DNA of 64,000 nucleotides. It comes from WLMZ01 sp039920665. GTDB lineage: Bacteria; Actinomycetota; Acidimicrobiia; Acidimicrobiales; Ilumatobacteraceae. Below, piece by piece: positions 52,360 to 61,328 of the stretch (position 1 is its first letter; each line of letters begins with the position of its first letter). The notes under the pieces are model-generated. The model was not told the origin of the DNA. It saw only the letters and a list, made by a program, of their open reading frames with translations, and ran no database searches. The stretch is taken from the NCBI GenBank assembly GCA_039920665.1, contig JBDSDH010000136.1:32140-96139 (forward strand), read 5' to 3'. The translations under genes and the position numbers were made by a program.

Positions 52360-52857
52360 AGCCTCCACGACGTCGTTGATCGATCGATTGTCGACCGTGA
52401 CGATCGCCTGGGCGACCTCGCGGTACAGGGATTCGCGTTCTGAGTACATCTGGCGCAACACCTTCGCCGGGTCGTCATCGAGCAGCGGTCGGTGACCAGC
52501 GCTCTTGACCCGCTCGACGAGAATCGCCGGGTCTGCCCGGAGCCAGACGACCCGCGCCGGGCTCGAACGCAGCAGGCGACGGTTGTCCTCGCTGAGCACA
52601 ACACCTCCGGCGGCGGCAATCACCGACGGCACCTCGGCGTCGAGCGCCTCGGCGAGCACCTCGGACTCGATCGCTCGGAACGCAGGTTCACCATCGGAGG
52701 CGAAGATCTCCCGCACCGTGCGGCCCTCACGGGCTTCGATCATCGCGTCGGAGTCGTACAGTTCGCGACCGAGCCGCTGAGCCAATGCTCGCCCAACGGT
52801 GGTCTTGCCGGAGCCCATCATCCCGACGAGAACGAGGTGACGGCTCCCCACGCTCAT
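52348..52857 (-). CDS. aroK: Shikimate kinase
   Basis: 169 aa. Walker A is LVGMMGSGKTTVGRALA, followed by the shikimate-binding DSDAMIEAREG, VREIFASDGEPAFRAIESEVL and the AAAGGVVL Gly-rich motif. The lid Arg is in GHRPLLDDDPAKVL. It phosphorylates shikimate at O3. It lies between aroC and aroB in the leftward aro operon. The end shows the duplicated junction described at 52326-52359. Confidence 0.96.
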   Translation of the reverse strand: MSVGSRHLVLVGMMGSGKTTVGRALAQRLGRELYDSDAMIEAREGRTVREIFASDGEPAFRAIESEVLAEALDAEVPSVIAAAGGVVLSEDNRRLLRSSPARVVWLRADPAILVERVKSAGHRPLLDDDPAKVLRQMYSERESLYREVAQAIVTVDNRSINDVVEAVLR

Positions 52858-52884
52858 CAGACGCTCATCGCCAATTCGTCGCGA

Positions 52885-54045
52885 TCACAGCGAGGCTTCG
52901 AACGCCTGCGCGTTGCGTACGAATTCGACGACCGAGTCGCCGCCGAACTTGCGTTGGGTCTCGGTGGCCAGCACGAGCGCGACCATCGTCTCCGCAACGA
53001 CACCCATGGCGGGGACGGCGGTGACGTCTGTGCGCTCCTTGAAGCTGACCGTCTCTTGCTTGGTGATCGTGTCGACGGTGCCGAGTGTCGGCCGATTGAG
53101 CGTGGCCAGCGGCTTCATCGCTGCCCGGGCGACGACGACTTCGCCAGTGGTCATGCCACCTTCAGTGCCACCAGCCAGCGTTGTTTCGCGCCGGTACGTC
53201 TGGCCAGCGGCGTCCCATGAGATCGCGTCGTGAGCTTGGCTCCCACGCCGACCCGCGACCTCGAACCCATCACCGATCTCGACGCCCTTGACAGCCTGGA
53301 TGCTCATCAGAGCCTGGGCCAACAACGCGTCGAGTTTGCGATCCCAATGCACGTGACTGCCGATGCCGACCGGCACCCCATAAGCGAGCACCTCGACAAC
53401 GCCACCGAGCGAGTCGCCGTCCTTGGCCGCAGCCTTGATTTCGGCGATCATTGCTTCTTCGGCCGATTTGTCGAAACAGCGCACCGGCGATTCATCGATC
53501 GCCGCAAGATCGCGGATGGTCGGCAACTGGCCGGCCTTCGACCGTGCCGGGCCCATCTGGATAACGTGCGACAAGATGTCGATTCCCAGCGTCGACAGCA
53601 GCTTCTTGGCAAGCGCACCGGCTGCAACCCGAGCAGCAGTCTCGCGGGCGCTGGCACGTTCGAGCACGTCGCGAGCGTCGGTGAAGCCGTACTTCTGCAT
53701 GCCGGCCAGATCAGCGTGACCGGGACGCGGCTGGGTCAGCGGATCCTTGGTGAATCCGGGGGCCGGTGACATCTCTTCATGCCACTTGTCGCCACGGAAC
53801 CACTCGGAGTTCTTGATCTCGATCGCAACTGGTGAACCCAGCGTTCGGCCGTGGCGGATGCCTCCGAGCAGCGTGATCTCGTCCTGTTCGAACTTCTGCC
53901 GCGGACCGCGCCCGTAACCGAGCCGACGACGACCCATTTCGATCTGGACGTCCTCGACCGTGATCTCGAGCCCTGCCGGGAGGCCTTCCACGATGACGAC
54001 GAGCGCCTGTCCATGGGATTCGCCGGCGGTGAGGTAACGAAGCAT
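52885..54045 (-). CDS. aroC: Chorismate synthase
   Basis: 386 aa from MLRYLTAGESHGQALVVIVEG. Signatures are GRRRLGYGRGPRQKFEQDEI, RPGHADLAGMQKYGF, RDVLERASARETAARVAAGA and the C-terminal AGGTEGGMTTGEVVVARAAMKP. It converts EPSP to chorismate with reduced FMN. 27 nt separate it from aroK and 45 nt from aroE. Confidence 0.97.
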   Translation of the reverse strand: MLRYLTAGESHGQALVVIVEGLPAGLEITVEDVQIEMGRRRLGYGRGPRQKFEQDEITLLGGIRHGRTLGSPVAIEIKNSEWFRGDKWHEEMSPAPGFTKDPLTQPRPGHADLAGMQKYGFTDARDVLERASARETAARVAAGALAKKLLSTLGIDILSHVIQMGPARSKAGQLPTIRDLAAIDESPVRCFDKSAEEAMIAEIKAAAKDGDSLGGVVEVLAYGVPVGIGSHVHWDRKLDALLAQALMSIQAVKGVEIGDGFEVAGRRGSQAHDAISWDAAGQTYRRETTLAGGTEGGMTTGEVVVARAAMKPLATLNRPTLGTVDTITKQETVSFKERTDVTAVPAMGVVAETMVALVLATETQRKFGGDSVVEFVRNAQAFEASL

Positions 54046-54090
54046 TGCCAGCAGGCTAGCGGTGGGGCTCGGCGACCGAACCGGTGGGAT

Positions 54091-54960
54091 TCAGCCGGAC
54101 GCTCGAGCGGCAGCCGCTTCGGCTCGCACCGCCAGTTCGTGTTCGGCGGCCGCTCTCATCACCAGCGGATCGGGTCGCCGCCCGGTCCACAACTGCTGCT
54201 GCAACACCGCCTGGTGGATCAGCATCCCGAGACCGTCGACCGCTACGGCACCTCGTTGACGCGCTGCGTGCAGCAACGCGGTATCGAGCGGGTGGTACAC
54301 CAGGTCGGCGACGACGTGGCGTGCCTGGATCAGATCCGGATCGAACGGAATGTGATGGTTCCCGGCACCGTGTTGGCCCATCCCGACCGACGTGGCGTTG
54401 ACGATCAGATCGGCTGCCGCGATGTCGCCAGCTGAGCCGACCGAGCCACGAGCGCCGGCGAGAGCGGCTGCCGCTGCACCTCGCTCGGCCGACCGGTTGA
54501 CGACCACCACCCGTTCTGCACCAGAGCGGACGAGCGCATCGATGACCGACCGGGCCGCACCCCCGGCACCCAACACAGCGACCGTCATCGCCGCTGGATC
54601 GCAGCCCGCGTCGCGCAGCGAGGCGACGAATCCGTCACCGTCGGTGCTGTGGCCGGCCAGTCGACCGTCGGGTTGGAGCACCACCGTATTGACCGTACGC
54701 AGCGCCGCGCTCGCCGAGTCGAGGACGTCGACGCCAGCCGCGACATCGTCCTTGTGGGGCATCGTCACGGACAGACCAGCGATTCCGAGCGCACGCATCG
54801 CGGCCAGCGCAGCCGAGGCTGCGCCGGGGACGACCTCGAACGCTGTATAGACCCAGTCGAGTCCGGACGCTGCGAAGGCCGCGTTGTGGATCGCCGGGCT
54901 GAGGCTGTGGGTGACGGGCGAACCAATGACGGCCGCAACCCGGGTGGTTCCGCTGATCAT
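54091..54960 (-). CDS. aroE: Shikimate dehydrogenase
   Basis: 289 aa from MISGTTRVAAVIGSPVTHSLSPAIHN; the ATG overlaps the mltG stop (ATGA). The shikimate site has SLSPAIHNAAF and VTMPHKDDV with the catalytic Lys and Asp. The NADP motif is VAVLGAGGAARSVIDALV followed by VVVNRSAERG. It ends with a family-typical LVYHPLDTALLHAARQRGAVAVDGLGMLIHQA. It reduces 3-dehydroshikimate to shikimate. Confidence 0.95.
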   Translation of the reverse strand: MISGTTRVAAVIGSPVTHSLSPAIHNAAFAASGLDWVYTAFEVVPGAASAALAAMRALGIAGLSVTMPHKDDVAAGVDVLDSASAALRTVNTVVLQPDGRLAGHSTDGDGFVASLRDAGCDPAAMTVAVLGAGGAARSVIDALVRSGAERVVVVNRSAERGAAAAALAGARGSVGSAGDIAAADLIVNATSVGMGQHGAGNHHIPFDPDLIQARHVVADLVYHPLDTALLHAARQRGAVAVDGLGMLIHQAVLQQQLWTGRRPDPLVMRAAAEHELAVRAEAAAARASG

Positions 54961-56156
54961 GCGAGCAATCCAGCTTCTCGGGCAGCCCTGACGTTGGCAT
55001 TGTGCTGGTCGAGGGTCGCCGCGAACGCGTGATGGCCGTCCTCGTCCGACACGACGTAATAGAGATAGACGCAGGGCGAGCCGTCGGTGATGCTCGTACA
55101 CAGCGGGTCGCCCTGGGTCGGGTTGTTGGCCGGGTGCAAGGCGGCCTCGATCGAGGCCCGGCCCGGGTTGGCGATCGGCGTGGGCGGCAGCCCGAGATTG
55201 AGGTAGGTGTTGTACGGACCCGGCGTCTGACGCAATTCGCTGAACGGCGTGTTCGAGTCCTGGCCGTAATAGAGCGTCGCATCGATCTGGAGCGGCATGT
55301 CGAAATAGGACGACAAGCGGTTGTAGATGACCCGCGCGATCTTCGGTCGGTCATCATCGAACTTCGCCTCACGCTCGATCATCGACGCCACGATCAACAC
55401 CTGGTACGGGGTCAGCCCGAGGTCGACAGCGCCCTGCTCGAGGTTCACTTGACGCCCGACGCGCTCCATCAGGTTCGCCATTCGTTGGACCACCTGCACT
55501 TCGGTCTCGTTGCCGGCAACCTGGTAGGTGTCGGGAAACAGGAGTCCCTCCATGCTCGTGTTGCCGACGGACTGGTACGGCGATCGAACCTGCCCAGACG
55601 CCGCGGCCGCTGCAAACCCCGCGGCCGTCATCGGCGGTAGGTCACGCTCGACTCGTGCGCCCATCTGGGAAATGGTGAACCCTTCCGGGAACGTCACACG
55701 TTTGTACGTCGCGGCCGGCGGAGTATTGAGCACCCGCATCAGGTTGCCCATGTGATCGCGTGGGTTGAGTTCGTAGTAACCCGGGGTGATGGTCAGCCCA
55801 CCCTTGCTCTCGACGTAGTACCGGAACACCCGCGCGTTGGTGATCACCCGCTCATCCTGGAGACGGAGGCTGATCGATTCGAGGGTGTCGGTCTCGGTCA
55901 CCGTGAACGTGACCCGTTCTGATGACTCGCCGCTCGGATTCACCTGGCGGATGTACCACCAGCCGATCGCTCCGCCGGTGAGCAGACCGATGACGATCAG
56001 CGCACTGGCGATGAACACCAGCCACTTGACGATGCCATGTCGCCGCGCCGTCTGCTCGACGATGGCTGCTTGGTTGCCGACGATGTCGTCCCAAACATCA
56101 TCGACCCACTGGTCATCGGTTTCGGGATCGAGCAGTGGGTCGGGGCGTCGGGGCAT
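54957..56156 (-). CDS. mltG: Endolytic murein transglycosylase MltG (YceG-like)
   Basis: 399 aa. A cytoplasmic N-terminus of about 42 residues rich in Asp is followed by one membrane helix (about 43-66, IVKWLVFIASALIVIGLLTGGAIGWWYI), then a LysM-like subdomain and the YceG catalytic domain, including LLFPDTYQVAGNETEVQVV, the catalytic Glu in VASMIEREAKFDDDRPKIARVIYNRL, and GLPPTPIANPGRASIEAALHPA. It cuts nascent glycan strands outside the membrane. It sits in the conserved ruvX-mltG-aroE order. Confidence 0.95.
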   Translation of the reverse strand: MPRRPDPLLDPETDDQWVDDVWDDIVGNQAAIVEQTARRHGIVKWLVFIASALIVIGLLTGGAIGWWYIRQVNPSGESSERVTFTVTETDTLESISLRLQDERVITNARVFRYYVESKGGLTITPGYYELNPRDHMGNLMRVLNTPPAATYKRVTFPEGFTISQMGARVERDLPPMTAAGFAAAAASGQVRSPYQSVGNTSMEGLLFPDTYQVAGNETEVQVVQRMANLMERVGRQVNLEQGAVDLGLTPYQVLIVASMIEREAKFDDDRPKIARVIYNRLSSYFDMPLQIDATLYYGQDSNTPFSELRQTPGPYNTYLNLGLPPTPIANPGRASIEAALHPANNPTQGDPLCTSITDGSPCVYLYYVVSDEDGHHAFAATLDQHNANVRAAREAGLLA

Positions 56157-56168
56157 CGGTGGCCGAGT

Positions 56169-56597
56169 TCAGCAGTCGTTCTGGTTGTGGTGACGATCGA
56201 GCCAAGTCTGGAGAATGACGGCCGCAGCGACCTTGTCGATGACCTTGCGTCGCTCAGGGGCTTTCATCCCGCGCTCGATCAAGATCTGGTCGGCGGTCAC
56301 GGTCGTTCGGCGCTCATCGAGCGTTTCCACGGGCACGCCGACCACGGTAGCCAGTTGCCGGACCTCGTGGAAGGCAGCCTTGGCGGCGGTCCCCACGGAA
56401 CCGTTCATCGACAGTGGCAGCCCAACGACGAGCAACACCGCTTCTTCCTCCTCGACCAGTTGCTTGATCCGTTCGTGGTCGAGCGAGACCCGGCCACTGC
56501 GCTGCAGCACCGTCAGCGGCGACGCGATCGTGCCACTGCTGTCGCTGACGGCGACACCGATTCGTTTGCTGCCGAGATCGAGCGCCAACACTCTCAT
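56169..56597 (-). CDS. ruvX: Holliday junction resolvase-like RuvX/YqgF
   Basis: 142 aa. The RNase H-like fold starts with MRVLALDLGSKRIGVAVSDSSG (first catalytic Asp), then VVGLPLSMNGSVG, VETLDERRTTVTAD and IDKVAAAVILQTWLD. YqgF proteins process pre-16S rRNA; a junction-resolving role is also proposed. It lies between alaS and mltG as in many bacteria. The stop is 12 nt before the mltG start. Confidence 0.95.
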   Translation of the reverse strand: MRVLALDLGSKRIGVAVSDSSGTIASPLTVLQRSGRVSLDHERIKQLVEEEEAVLLVVGLPLSMNGSVGTAAKAAFHEVRQLATVVGVPVETLDERRTTVTADQILIERGMKAPERRKVIDKVAAAVILQTWLDRHHNQNDC

Positions 56598-56619
56598 GAC
56601 CGAGCACCTGCTGGCTCCG

Positions 56620-59262
56620 TCATGACGGAGGTTGCGTTGCAGCGTTCTTTGCGATCGCGAGGGCATCGTCGAGGCCGGCAGGGTTCTTGCCGCCTGCCGT
56701 TGCGATGTCGCCCTTGCCGCCTCCGCCACCACCGACCGCCTTCGCCGCGTCCTTGATCAGGTCGCCTGCCTGACGTCCGAATGTCGGGGTGACCGCCGCG
56801 ACGAGCGCCACCCCACCGGTGTTGGTGATGCCGCCGAGCACCACGGCTTCGACGCCGTTCTGCTGGCGCACCGCGAGCGCCAGTTCTCTGAGATCGGCCG
56901 GTGACGTGCCATCGACTCGGGCCACGAGCACGCTGTTCTCGGCGGTCGTTGCCAGTTCGGCGGCCTGGCCGAGGGCAGCTTTGCTGCGCAAGGTCTTGAT
57001 CTCGTCGTTGAGTGCCTTGATCTCGTCGAGTTTGCGTTGCAGACCCTCCATCAGATCTGGGGCAGGCACGCCGACGAGCCGGGCCGCATCCGCGAGCAGT
57101 CGTTCGTCGCGTTGGAGCAGCGCAACCGAGTTGTAGCCGGTGACGGCTTCGATCCGGCGCAGGTTGCTGCCGATGCTGCTTTCACCGACGATCTTGATCG
57201 TGCCGATGTCTCCCGCAGCGCGTACATGGGTGCCGCCGCAGAGTTCGACCGAACTGCCGACTTCGAGCACCCTCACGATGTCGCCGTACTTGTCGCCGAA
57301 GAACGCAATCGCTCCGAGTGATTCGGCCTCGTCCTTGGTGGTCTCGAAGATGCGGGCCGGCGAGTTGGTGAGCACCTCGTGGTTGGCAACCGCTTCGATC
57401 TGGGTGATCTCGTCGTCGGTGACCGCCGAGTAGTGGCTGAAGTCGAACCGCAGCCGATCGGGTCCGACCAGCGAGCCGGCCTGTTTGACGTGCGGCCCGA
57501 GCACCGTACGCAGGGCGTGGTGGAGGATGTGGGTGCCCGTGTGGTTGCGACGGATCGCATCGCGACGCTCGACGTCGATCGAGGCCGTGGCCTTCTGGCC
57601 GGCCGTCACGATGCCAATGGTGACGCGTGCTGTGTGACGACGCAGACCAGGCAGGGCGTTGGTGGTGTCCAGGACGGTGGCCGTGCCGGTCTCGGTGACG
57701 ATGGTTCCGGTGTCACCGGTCTGTCCACCCGACTCGGCGTAGAAGGGAGTTCGATCGAGGAAGATCTCGACCAGCCCTTCACCATCGCCTCCACTACCCT
57801 CGATCGGCAACACTGCGAGGACTCGGCTCTCGGTCTCGTCGTCGACATAGCCGAGGAAATCCGTGGTGCCGAACTGATCGTTGATCTCGCGATACGCGTC
57901 CTGCTGTTCTTCGCCACCGGAATTGCTCCTGCGAGCATCCTTGGCCCGTCGCCGCTGCTCGGCCATGTCGGTGTCGAAGCCGGCCTTGTCGATGCCGACC
58001 CCGCGCTCGCCGGCGATCTCCTCGGTGAGTTCGAGCGGGAAGCCGTACGTGTCGTGGAGCGTGAAGACGGTGGTCCCGCTGAGCGTGGACGGTCCTGCAT
58101 CCTGTTCGACTCGACCGAGCTCGTCCTCGAGGATCACCAGGCCGGTCTTGAGCGTCTGGCGGAAGCGCTCCTCTTCCTTGGTGAGCACGCCGAGGATGAA
58201 GTCGCGATTCTTGATCACGTCGGGATAGGCGTGGCCCATCACCGAAATCGCTGTCTCGACCAGGCCAGGCATGACGAGCTTCTCGGTGCCGAGCAGGTAG
58301 GCGTGGCGGACGGCACGGCGGATGATTCGGCGCAGGACGTAGCCGCGGCCTTCGTTGCTCGGAAAGACGCCATCGTTGACGAGCATCGTGCTGCTCCGGG
58401 CATGCTCGGCGAGCACCCGCAGGCTGAAGCTGTTGCGGTCGTCGTAGTCGCCGGGGATGTAGAGCTTGCCGGTTGCGGACTGGCCCTGCTCGATCAGCGG
58501 CTCCATCACGTCGGTCTCCCAGACGCTGTCTTTGCCCTGGACCAGAGCGAGGATCCGTTCGAGGCCGGCACCTGTGTCGATGCTCGGCTTCGGCAACAGG
58601 GTGCGAGTGCCGTCAGGCGCCTGGTTGTACTGCATGAAGACCAGATTCCAGAACTCCATGAACCGGTCGCCCTGCGGGTCGTTGAGCGGTCCGCCCTCGG
58701 GACCGAATGCCGGCCCGCGGTCGATGTGCAGTTCGCTGCACGGACCGCACGGTCCGGTGTCGCCCATCTGCCAGAAGTTGTCCTTGTCGCCGAGGCGCTG
58801 GATGCGGTCCATCGGCACACCGACGACGTCGTGCCAGATCTGTTCGGCCTCGTCGTCGCTGTCGTGGACGGTGACCCAGATCCGGTCGCCGTCGAGGCCG
58901 AACTTCTCGGTCACGAGCTCCCAGCTCCACGGGATCGCGTCGTGCTTGAAGTAGTCACCGAAGCTGAAGTTGCCCATCATCTCGAAGAACACGAGATGGC
59001 GCTTGGTGCGACCGACATCATCGAGGTCGTTGTGCTTGCCGCCGGCCCGGGCACACTTCTGGACCGTCACGGCTCGCTTGAACGGCGGCGTCTCGTCACC
59101 GACGAAATACGGCTTAAACGGCACCATCCCGGCCACCGTGAACAAGATCGTTGGATCGTGAGGAATGAGACTCGCCGATGCGACCGGCGTGTGCCCGCGC
59201 TCGGCGAAGAAACCTGTGTAGGCATCGCGAAGTTGATCGGCGGTGGCAGGCGGCGTATTCAT
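56620..59262 (-). CDS. alaS: Alanyl-tRNA synthetase
   Basis: 880 aa, full length. The class II catalytic core includes HTPVASASLIPHDPTILFTVAGMVPFKPYF and RTKRHLVFFEMMGNFSFGDYF. The editing domain has the zinc ligands HTGTH (574-578) and CGGTH (Cys675). The C-terminal C-Ala region (about 740-880) ends with GGGGGKGDIATAGGKNPAGLDDAL. It charges tRNA-Ala and clears mischarged Ser/Gly. It is the first gene of the leftward string alaS-ruvX-mltG-aroE-aroC-aroK-aroB. Confidence 0.98.
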   Translation of the reverse strand: MNTPPATADQLRDAYTGFFAERGHTPVASASLIPHDPTILFTVAGMVPFKPYFVGDETPPFKRAVTVQKCARAGGKHNDLDDVGRTKRHLVFFEMMGNFSFGDYFKHDAIPWSWELVTEKFGLDGDRIWVTVHDSDDEAEQIWHDVVGVPMDRIQRLGDKDNFWQMGDTGPCGPCSELHIDRGPAFGPEGGPLNDPQGDRFMEFWNLVFMQYNQAPDGTRTLLPKPSIDTGAGLERILALVQGKDSVWETDVMEPLIEQGQSATGKLYIPGDYDDRNSFSLRVLAEHARSSTMLVNDGVFPSNEGRGYVLRRIIRRAVRHAYLLGTEKLVMPGLVETAISVMGHAYPDVIKNRDFILGVLTKEEERFRQTLKTGLVILEDELGRVEQDAGPSTLSGTTVFTLHDTYGFPLELTEEIAGERGVGIDKAGFDTDMAEQRRRAKDARRSNSGGEEQQDAYREINDQFGTTDFLGYVDDETESRVLAVLPIEGSGGDGEGLVEIFLDRTPFYAESGGQTGDTGTIVTETGTATVLDTTNALPGLRRHTARVTIGIVTAGQKATASIDVERRDAIRRNHTGTHILHHALRTVLGPHVKQAGSLVGPDRLRFDFSHYSAVTDDEITQIEAVANHEVLTNSPARIFETTKDEAESLGAIAFFGDKYGDIVRVLEVGSSVELCGGTHVRAAGDIGTIKIVGESSIGSNLRRIEAVTGYNSVALLQRDERLLADAARLVGVPAPDLMEGLQRKLDEIKALNDEIKTLRSKAALGQAAELATTAENSVLVARVDGTSPADLRELALAVRQQNGVEAVVLGGITNTGGVALVAAVTPTFGRQAGDLIKDAAKAVGGGGGGKGDIATAGGKNPAGLDDALAIAKNAATQPPS

Positions 59263-59350
59263 GGTTCCGGCAGCCTATCGGTGGGGCATTCGCCACCTTC
59301 GAGACGTTTCCCCAGGTCCGGCGATCGCGACGAGCGCCGAAGCAAACCTG

Positions 59351-59365
59351 TACGTTCGGGTCGTG
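59351..59365 (+). promoter_or_regulatory. Leaderless-type promoter for the Cys-rich protein gene
   Basis: TACGTT, then six bases (CGGGTC), then GTG at 59363. It supports this start over an ATG at 59261 that would overlap alaS. Confidence 0.5.
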
Positions 59366-60088
59366 GCCCGCCCGGATGATCTGCACGAATACCTCAGCTT
59401 CGAAGACCCCGACGAACAGCGAACATGGGTTTTCGACGTCACCTTCCTACGCTCGAACTGGAATTGCATCTGGGGCAACGGCTGCCACGGCGTGCTCACC
59501 GAGGAAGCGTCAGACCTCCAGCAGGGCTGTTGCAGCTATGGCGCGCACTTCATCGACGACGACGATGTCCAGACCGTGGTCGAGACAGCGGCTCGGCTCA
59601 CGCCCCAGAATTGGCAGTTCCACAACGAAGGCACCATCGACGGCTGGTTCGACACCGAGCCGGACGGCACCGTCGTCACCCGAATCCACGAGGGTGCGTG
59701 CATCTTCCACAACCAGCCCGGTTTCAGCGGCGGCACCGGATGCGCACTGCACGCAGCGGCGCTTGCTGTCGGTGAACGCCCGATCGATTGGAAGCCCGAC
59801 GTCTGCTGGCAGCTCCCCTTGCGCCTCCATGAAGAAACCGACGCCCACGGTTACGTCACCAGCACACTGCGCGAGTGGAAACGTCGCGACTGGGGCGAGG
59901 GCGGAGCAGAATTCCACTGGTGGTGCACCGAGAGCAGCGATGCCTTCAACGGATCAACGCCGACGTATCGCTCTCTGCGCGACGAGATCGTCGAGTTCGT
60001 CGGCCCCAAGGTGTACGACATCCTCGTCGAGCAGTTGGAGCGGCCCCGCTCCACGCCCCTGCCCCATCCCGCCGTTCGCCGCAAATAG
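59363..60088 (+). CDS. Conserved Cys/His-rich protein, putative metal- or cluster-binding
   Basis: 241 aa from a GTG (MARPDDLHEYLSFEDPDEQR). Conserved-looking Cys positions are in NCIWGNGCHGVL, QGCCSYGAHF, GACIFHN, TGCALHAAAL, KPDVCWQLPL and HWWCTES. The spacing resembles YkgJ/DUF3109-type putative Fe/Zn-binding proteins, but I cannot name the family with certainty. There is no signal peptide or membrane segment. It diverges from alaS. Function unknown. Confidence 0.8.
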   Translation: MARPDDLHEYLSFEDPDEQRTWVFDVTFLRSNWNCIWGNGCHGVLTEEASDLQQGCCSYGAHFIDDDDVQTVVETAARLTPQNWQFHNEGTIDGWFDTEPDGTVVTRIHEGACIFHNQPGFSGGTGCALHAAALAVGERPIDWKPDVCWQLPLRLHEETDAHGYVTSTLREWKRRDWGEGGAEFHWWCTESSDAFNGSTPTYRSLRDEIVEFVGPKVYDILVEQLERPRSTPLPHPAVRRK

Positions 60089-60109
60089 GCCGCCGGCCAT
60101 GACCAGACC

Positions 60110-60220
60110 GGGAGCAAATCCACGGGTTGCTGCCTGCAATCTGCTCCCAGAGCCTGTCACCTCGCAACCCGATGGCTCACCGGGAGCAAATCCACTGGGC
60201 GCTGCCCTCGATCTGCTCCC
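60110..60220. repeat. Two palindromic GGGAGCAAATC...TGCTCCC repeats
   Basis: Copies at 60110-60148 and 60182-60220 each begin GGGAGCAAATCCAC and end ATCTGCTCCC, so each can fold. They straddle the stop codon (60157) of the leftward AbiEi/DUF559 gene, and the second copy encodes part of its C-terminal tail. A third, more perfect copy is at 61236-61280 upstream of that gene. Confidence 0.85.
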
Positions 60221-61176
60221 AAAATCCATGACGGCGGGGTGATTGCGAAGTCGTGCATTCGGCGTGTCACGATCCGCTCGATGATTCGGCAAACTTCGCC
60301 AGGTGAGCGGGTCGCAGCAAAACCGAGGTACGACACCTGCCAGCCCTCCTCGGTGGCGCGCAGGTCGCGATCCTCGTCGTACCGTTCGACCATTTCTCCG
60401 AGGTGATAGCTGCGGCTGTGCCCTTCGATCCCGAGGCGCGCCCACGGAATCGCGAGGTCGAAACGAGCGACGAACAGGCCCGACGGGGTTCGGAGCTCAT
60501 GTTGGCGAACGAGACCGGCGAGTATCGGCGACGTCAGGCACTGTTCGAGCAGTCGCTCGAACCACGAGTCGGGCACCCGGTACCCGCCGAGTCGCCGCCG
60601 CACCACGTCGAGCAGTTCGGTCGGACCAGATCGCCCCGTACGCCGGAGCAGCTCAGCCCGCTGGATCAACCACAGCATGCTTGCGCCCCGACGCTGGATG
60701 TCGTCGACCACGCGGACGAGCGGCTCATGATCGACGAGGCCGGCGAGATCACAAGCGGTCCTGGCCAACGTGGTGCAGGGAATGCGGTCGATCATTGTCA
60801 CGTCGGCCTTGGGCAACCATCGTGTGCGGCGGACCAGCGCGTCCCGCATCCGGACCGGAGCCGAGTGCGGTGTCAGGATCTCGGGCGTCTCGGTCGGCGT
60901 GCTCTGCCCGTCGAGGGACGCGAGCGCTGCGGCGCTGAAATGTGAGGCAACGGCGCGCACCCCCAGCGTCGATGCGTACAGATCGTGCCGCCAGGTGAGA
61001 TCGACACCGGCAAACCGCCAGACCGACGGACGGATACGAACGACCACACCATCGCGCTCCATTCGGGCGAGGGCATCGCGGGTGACTCCATGTTCGGCAG
61101 CCTGGCGCAGATTGAACGTGCCGTAGCGAGAAGCTGCAAACTCGCCCACGGCACGCACGTCGGCGCACTTGGGCAT
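60157..61176 (-). CDS. AbiEi-like winged-helix plus DUF559-like nuclease-fold protein
   Basis: 339 aa from MPKCADVRAVGEFAASRYG (a GTG 6 nt earlier is possible). Residues about 8-65 resemble the AbiEi antitoxin N-terminal winged helix (GTFNLRQAAEHGVTRDALARMERDGVVVRIRPSVWR). Residues about 225-310 resemble DUF559 restriction-endonuclease-like folds (FVARFDLAIPWARLGIEGHSRSYH, then ATEEGWQVSYLGFA). The last roughly 20 residues come from the GGGAGCAAAT repeat. The family is common as orphan genes in actinobacteria; no partner toxin is encoded here. It may be a remnant or a nuclease of unknown role. Confidence 0.82.
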   Translation of the reverse strand: MPKCADVRAVGEFAASRYGTFNLRQAAEHGVTRDALARMERDGVVVRIRPSVWRFAGVDLTWRHDLYASTLGVRAVASHFSAAALASLDGQSTPTETPEILTPHSAPVRMRDALVRRTRWLPKADVTMIDRIPCTTLARTACDLAGLVDHEPLVRVVDDIQRRGASMLWLIQRAELLRRTGRSGPTELLDVVRRRLGGYRVPDSWFERLLEQCLTSPILAGLVRQHELRTPSGLFVARFDLAIPWARLGIEGHSRSYHLGEMVERYDEDRDLRATEEGWQVSYLGFAATRSPGEVCRIIERIVTRRMHDFAITPPSWILGADRGQRPVDLLPVSHRVAR

Positions 61177-61235
61177 GATCACCGTTGTACACGAGGGGTG
61201 TCATGGAGATTGCTCGAACTCTCGCCACAACGACG

Positions 61236-61280
61236 ACTGGGAGCAAATGCACGGTGACAACCCGTGAATTTGCTCCCAGT
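61236..61280. repeat. Near-perfect 19-bp-arm palindrome of the GGGAGCAAAT family
   Basis: ACTGGGAGCAAATGCACGG and its mirror (one mismatch) flank a 7-nt loop. It lies between the typA stop (61329) and the AbiEi/DUF559 gene start (61176), so it could act as typA terminator. There is no T-run. Confidence 0.85.
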
Positions 61281-61328
61281 GAGATTGGTCGCGCCCGAAG
61301 GATGTCTATCGACGCGAAAGCGTCCGAC

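Noticed and set aside
57379..59379. 666-codon rightward open frame antisense to alaS
   Set aside because: alaS is unambiguous on the minus strand; no motifs in the antisense frame.
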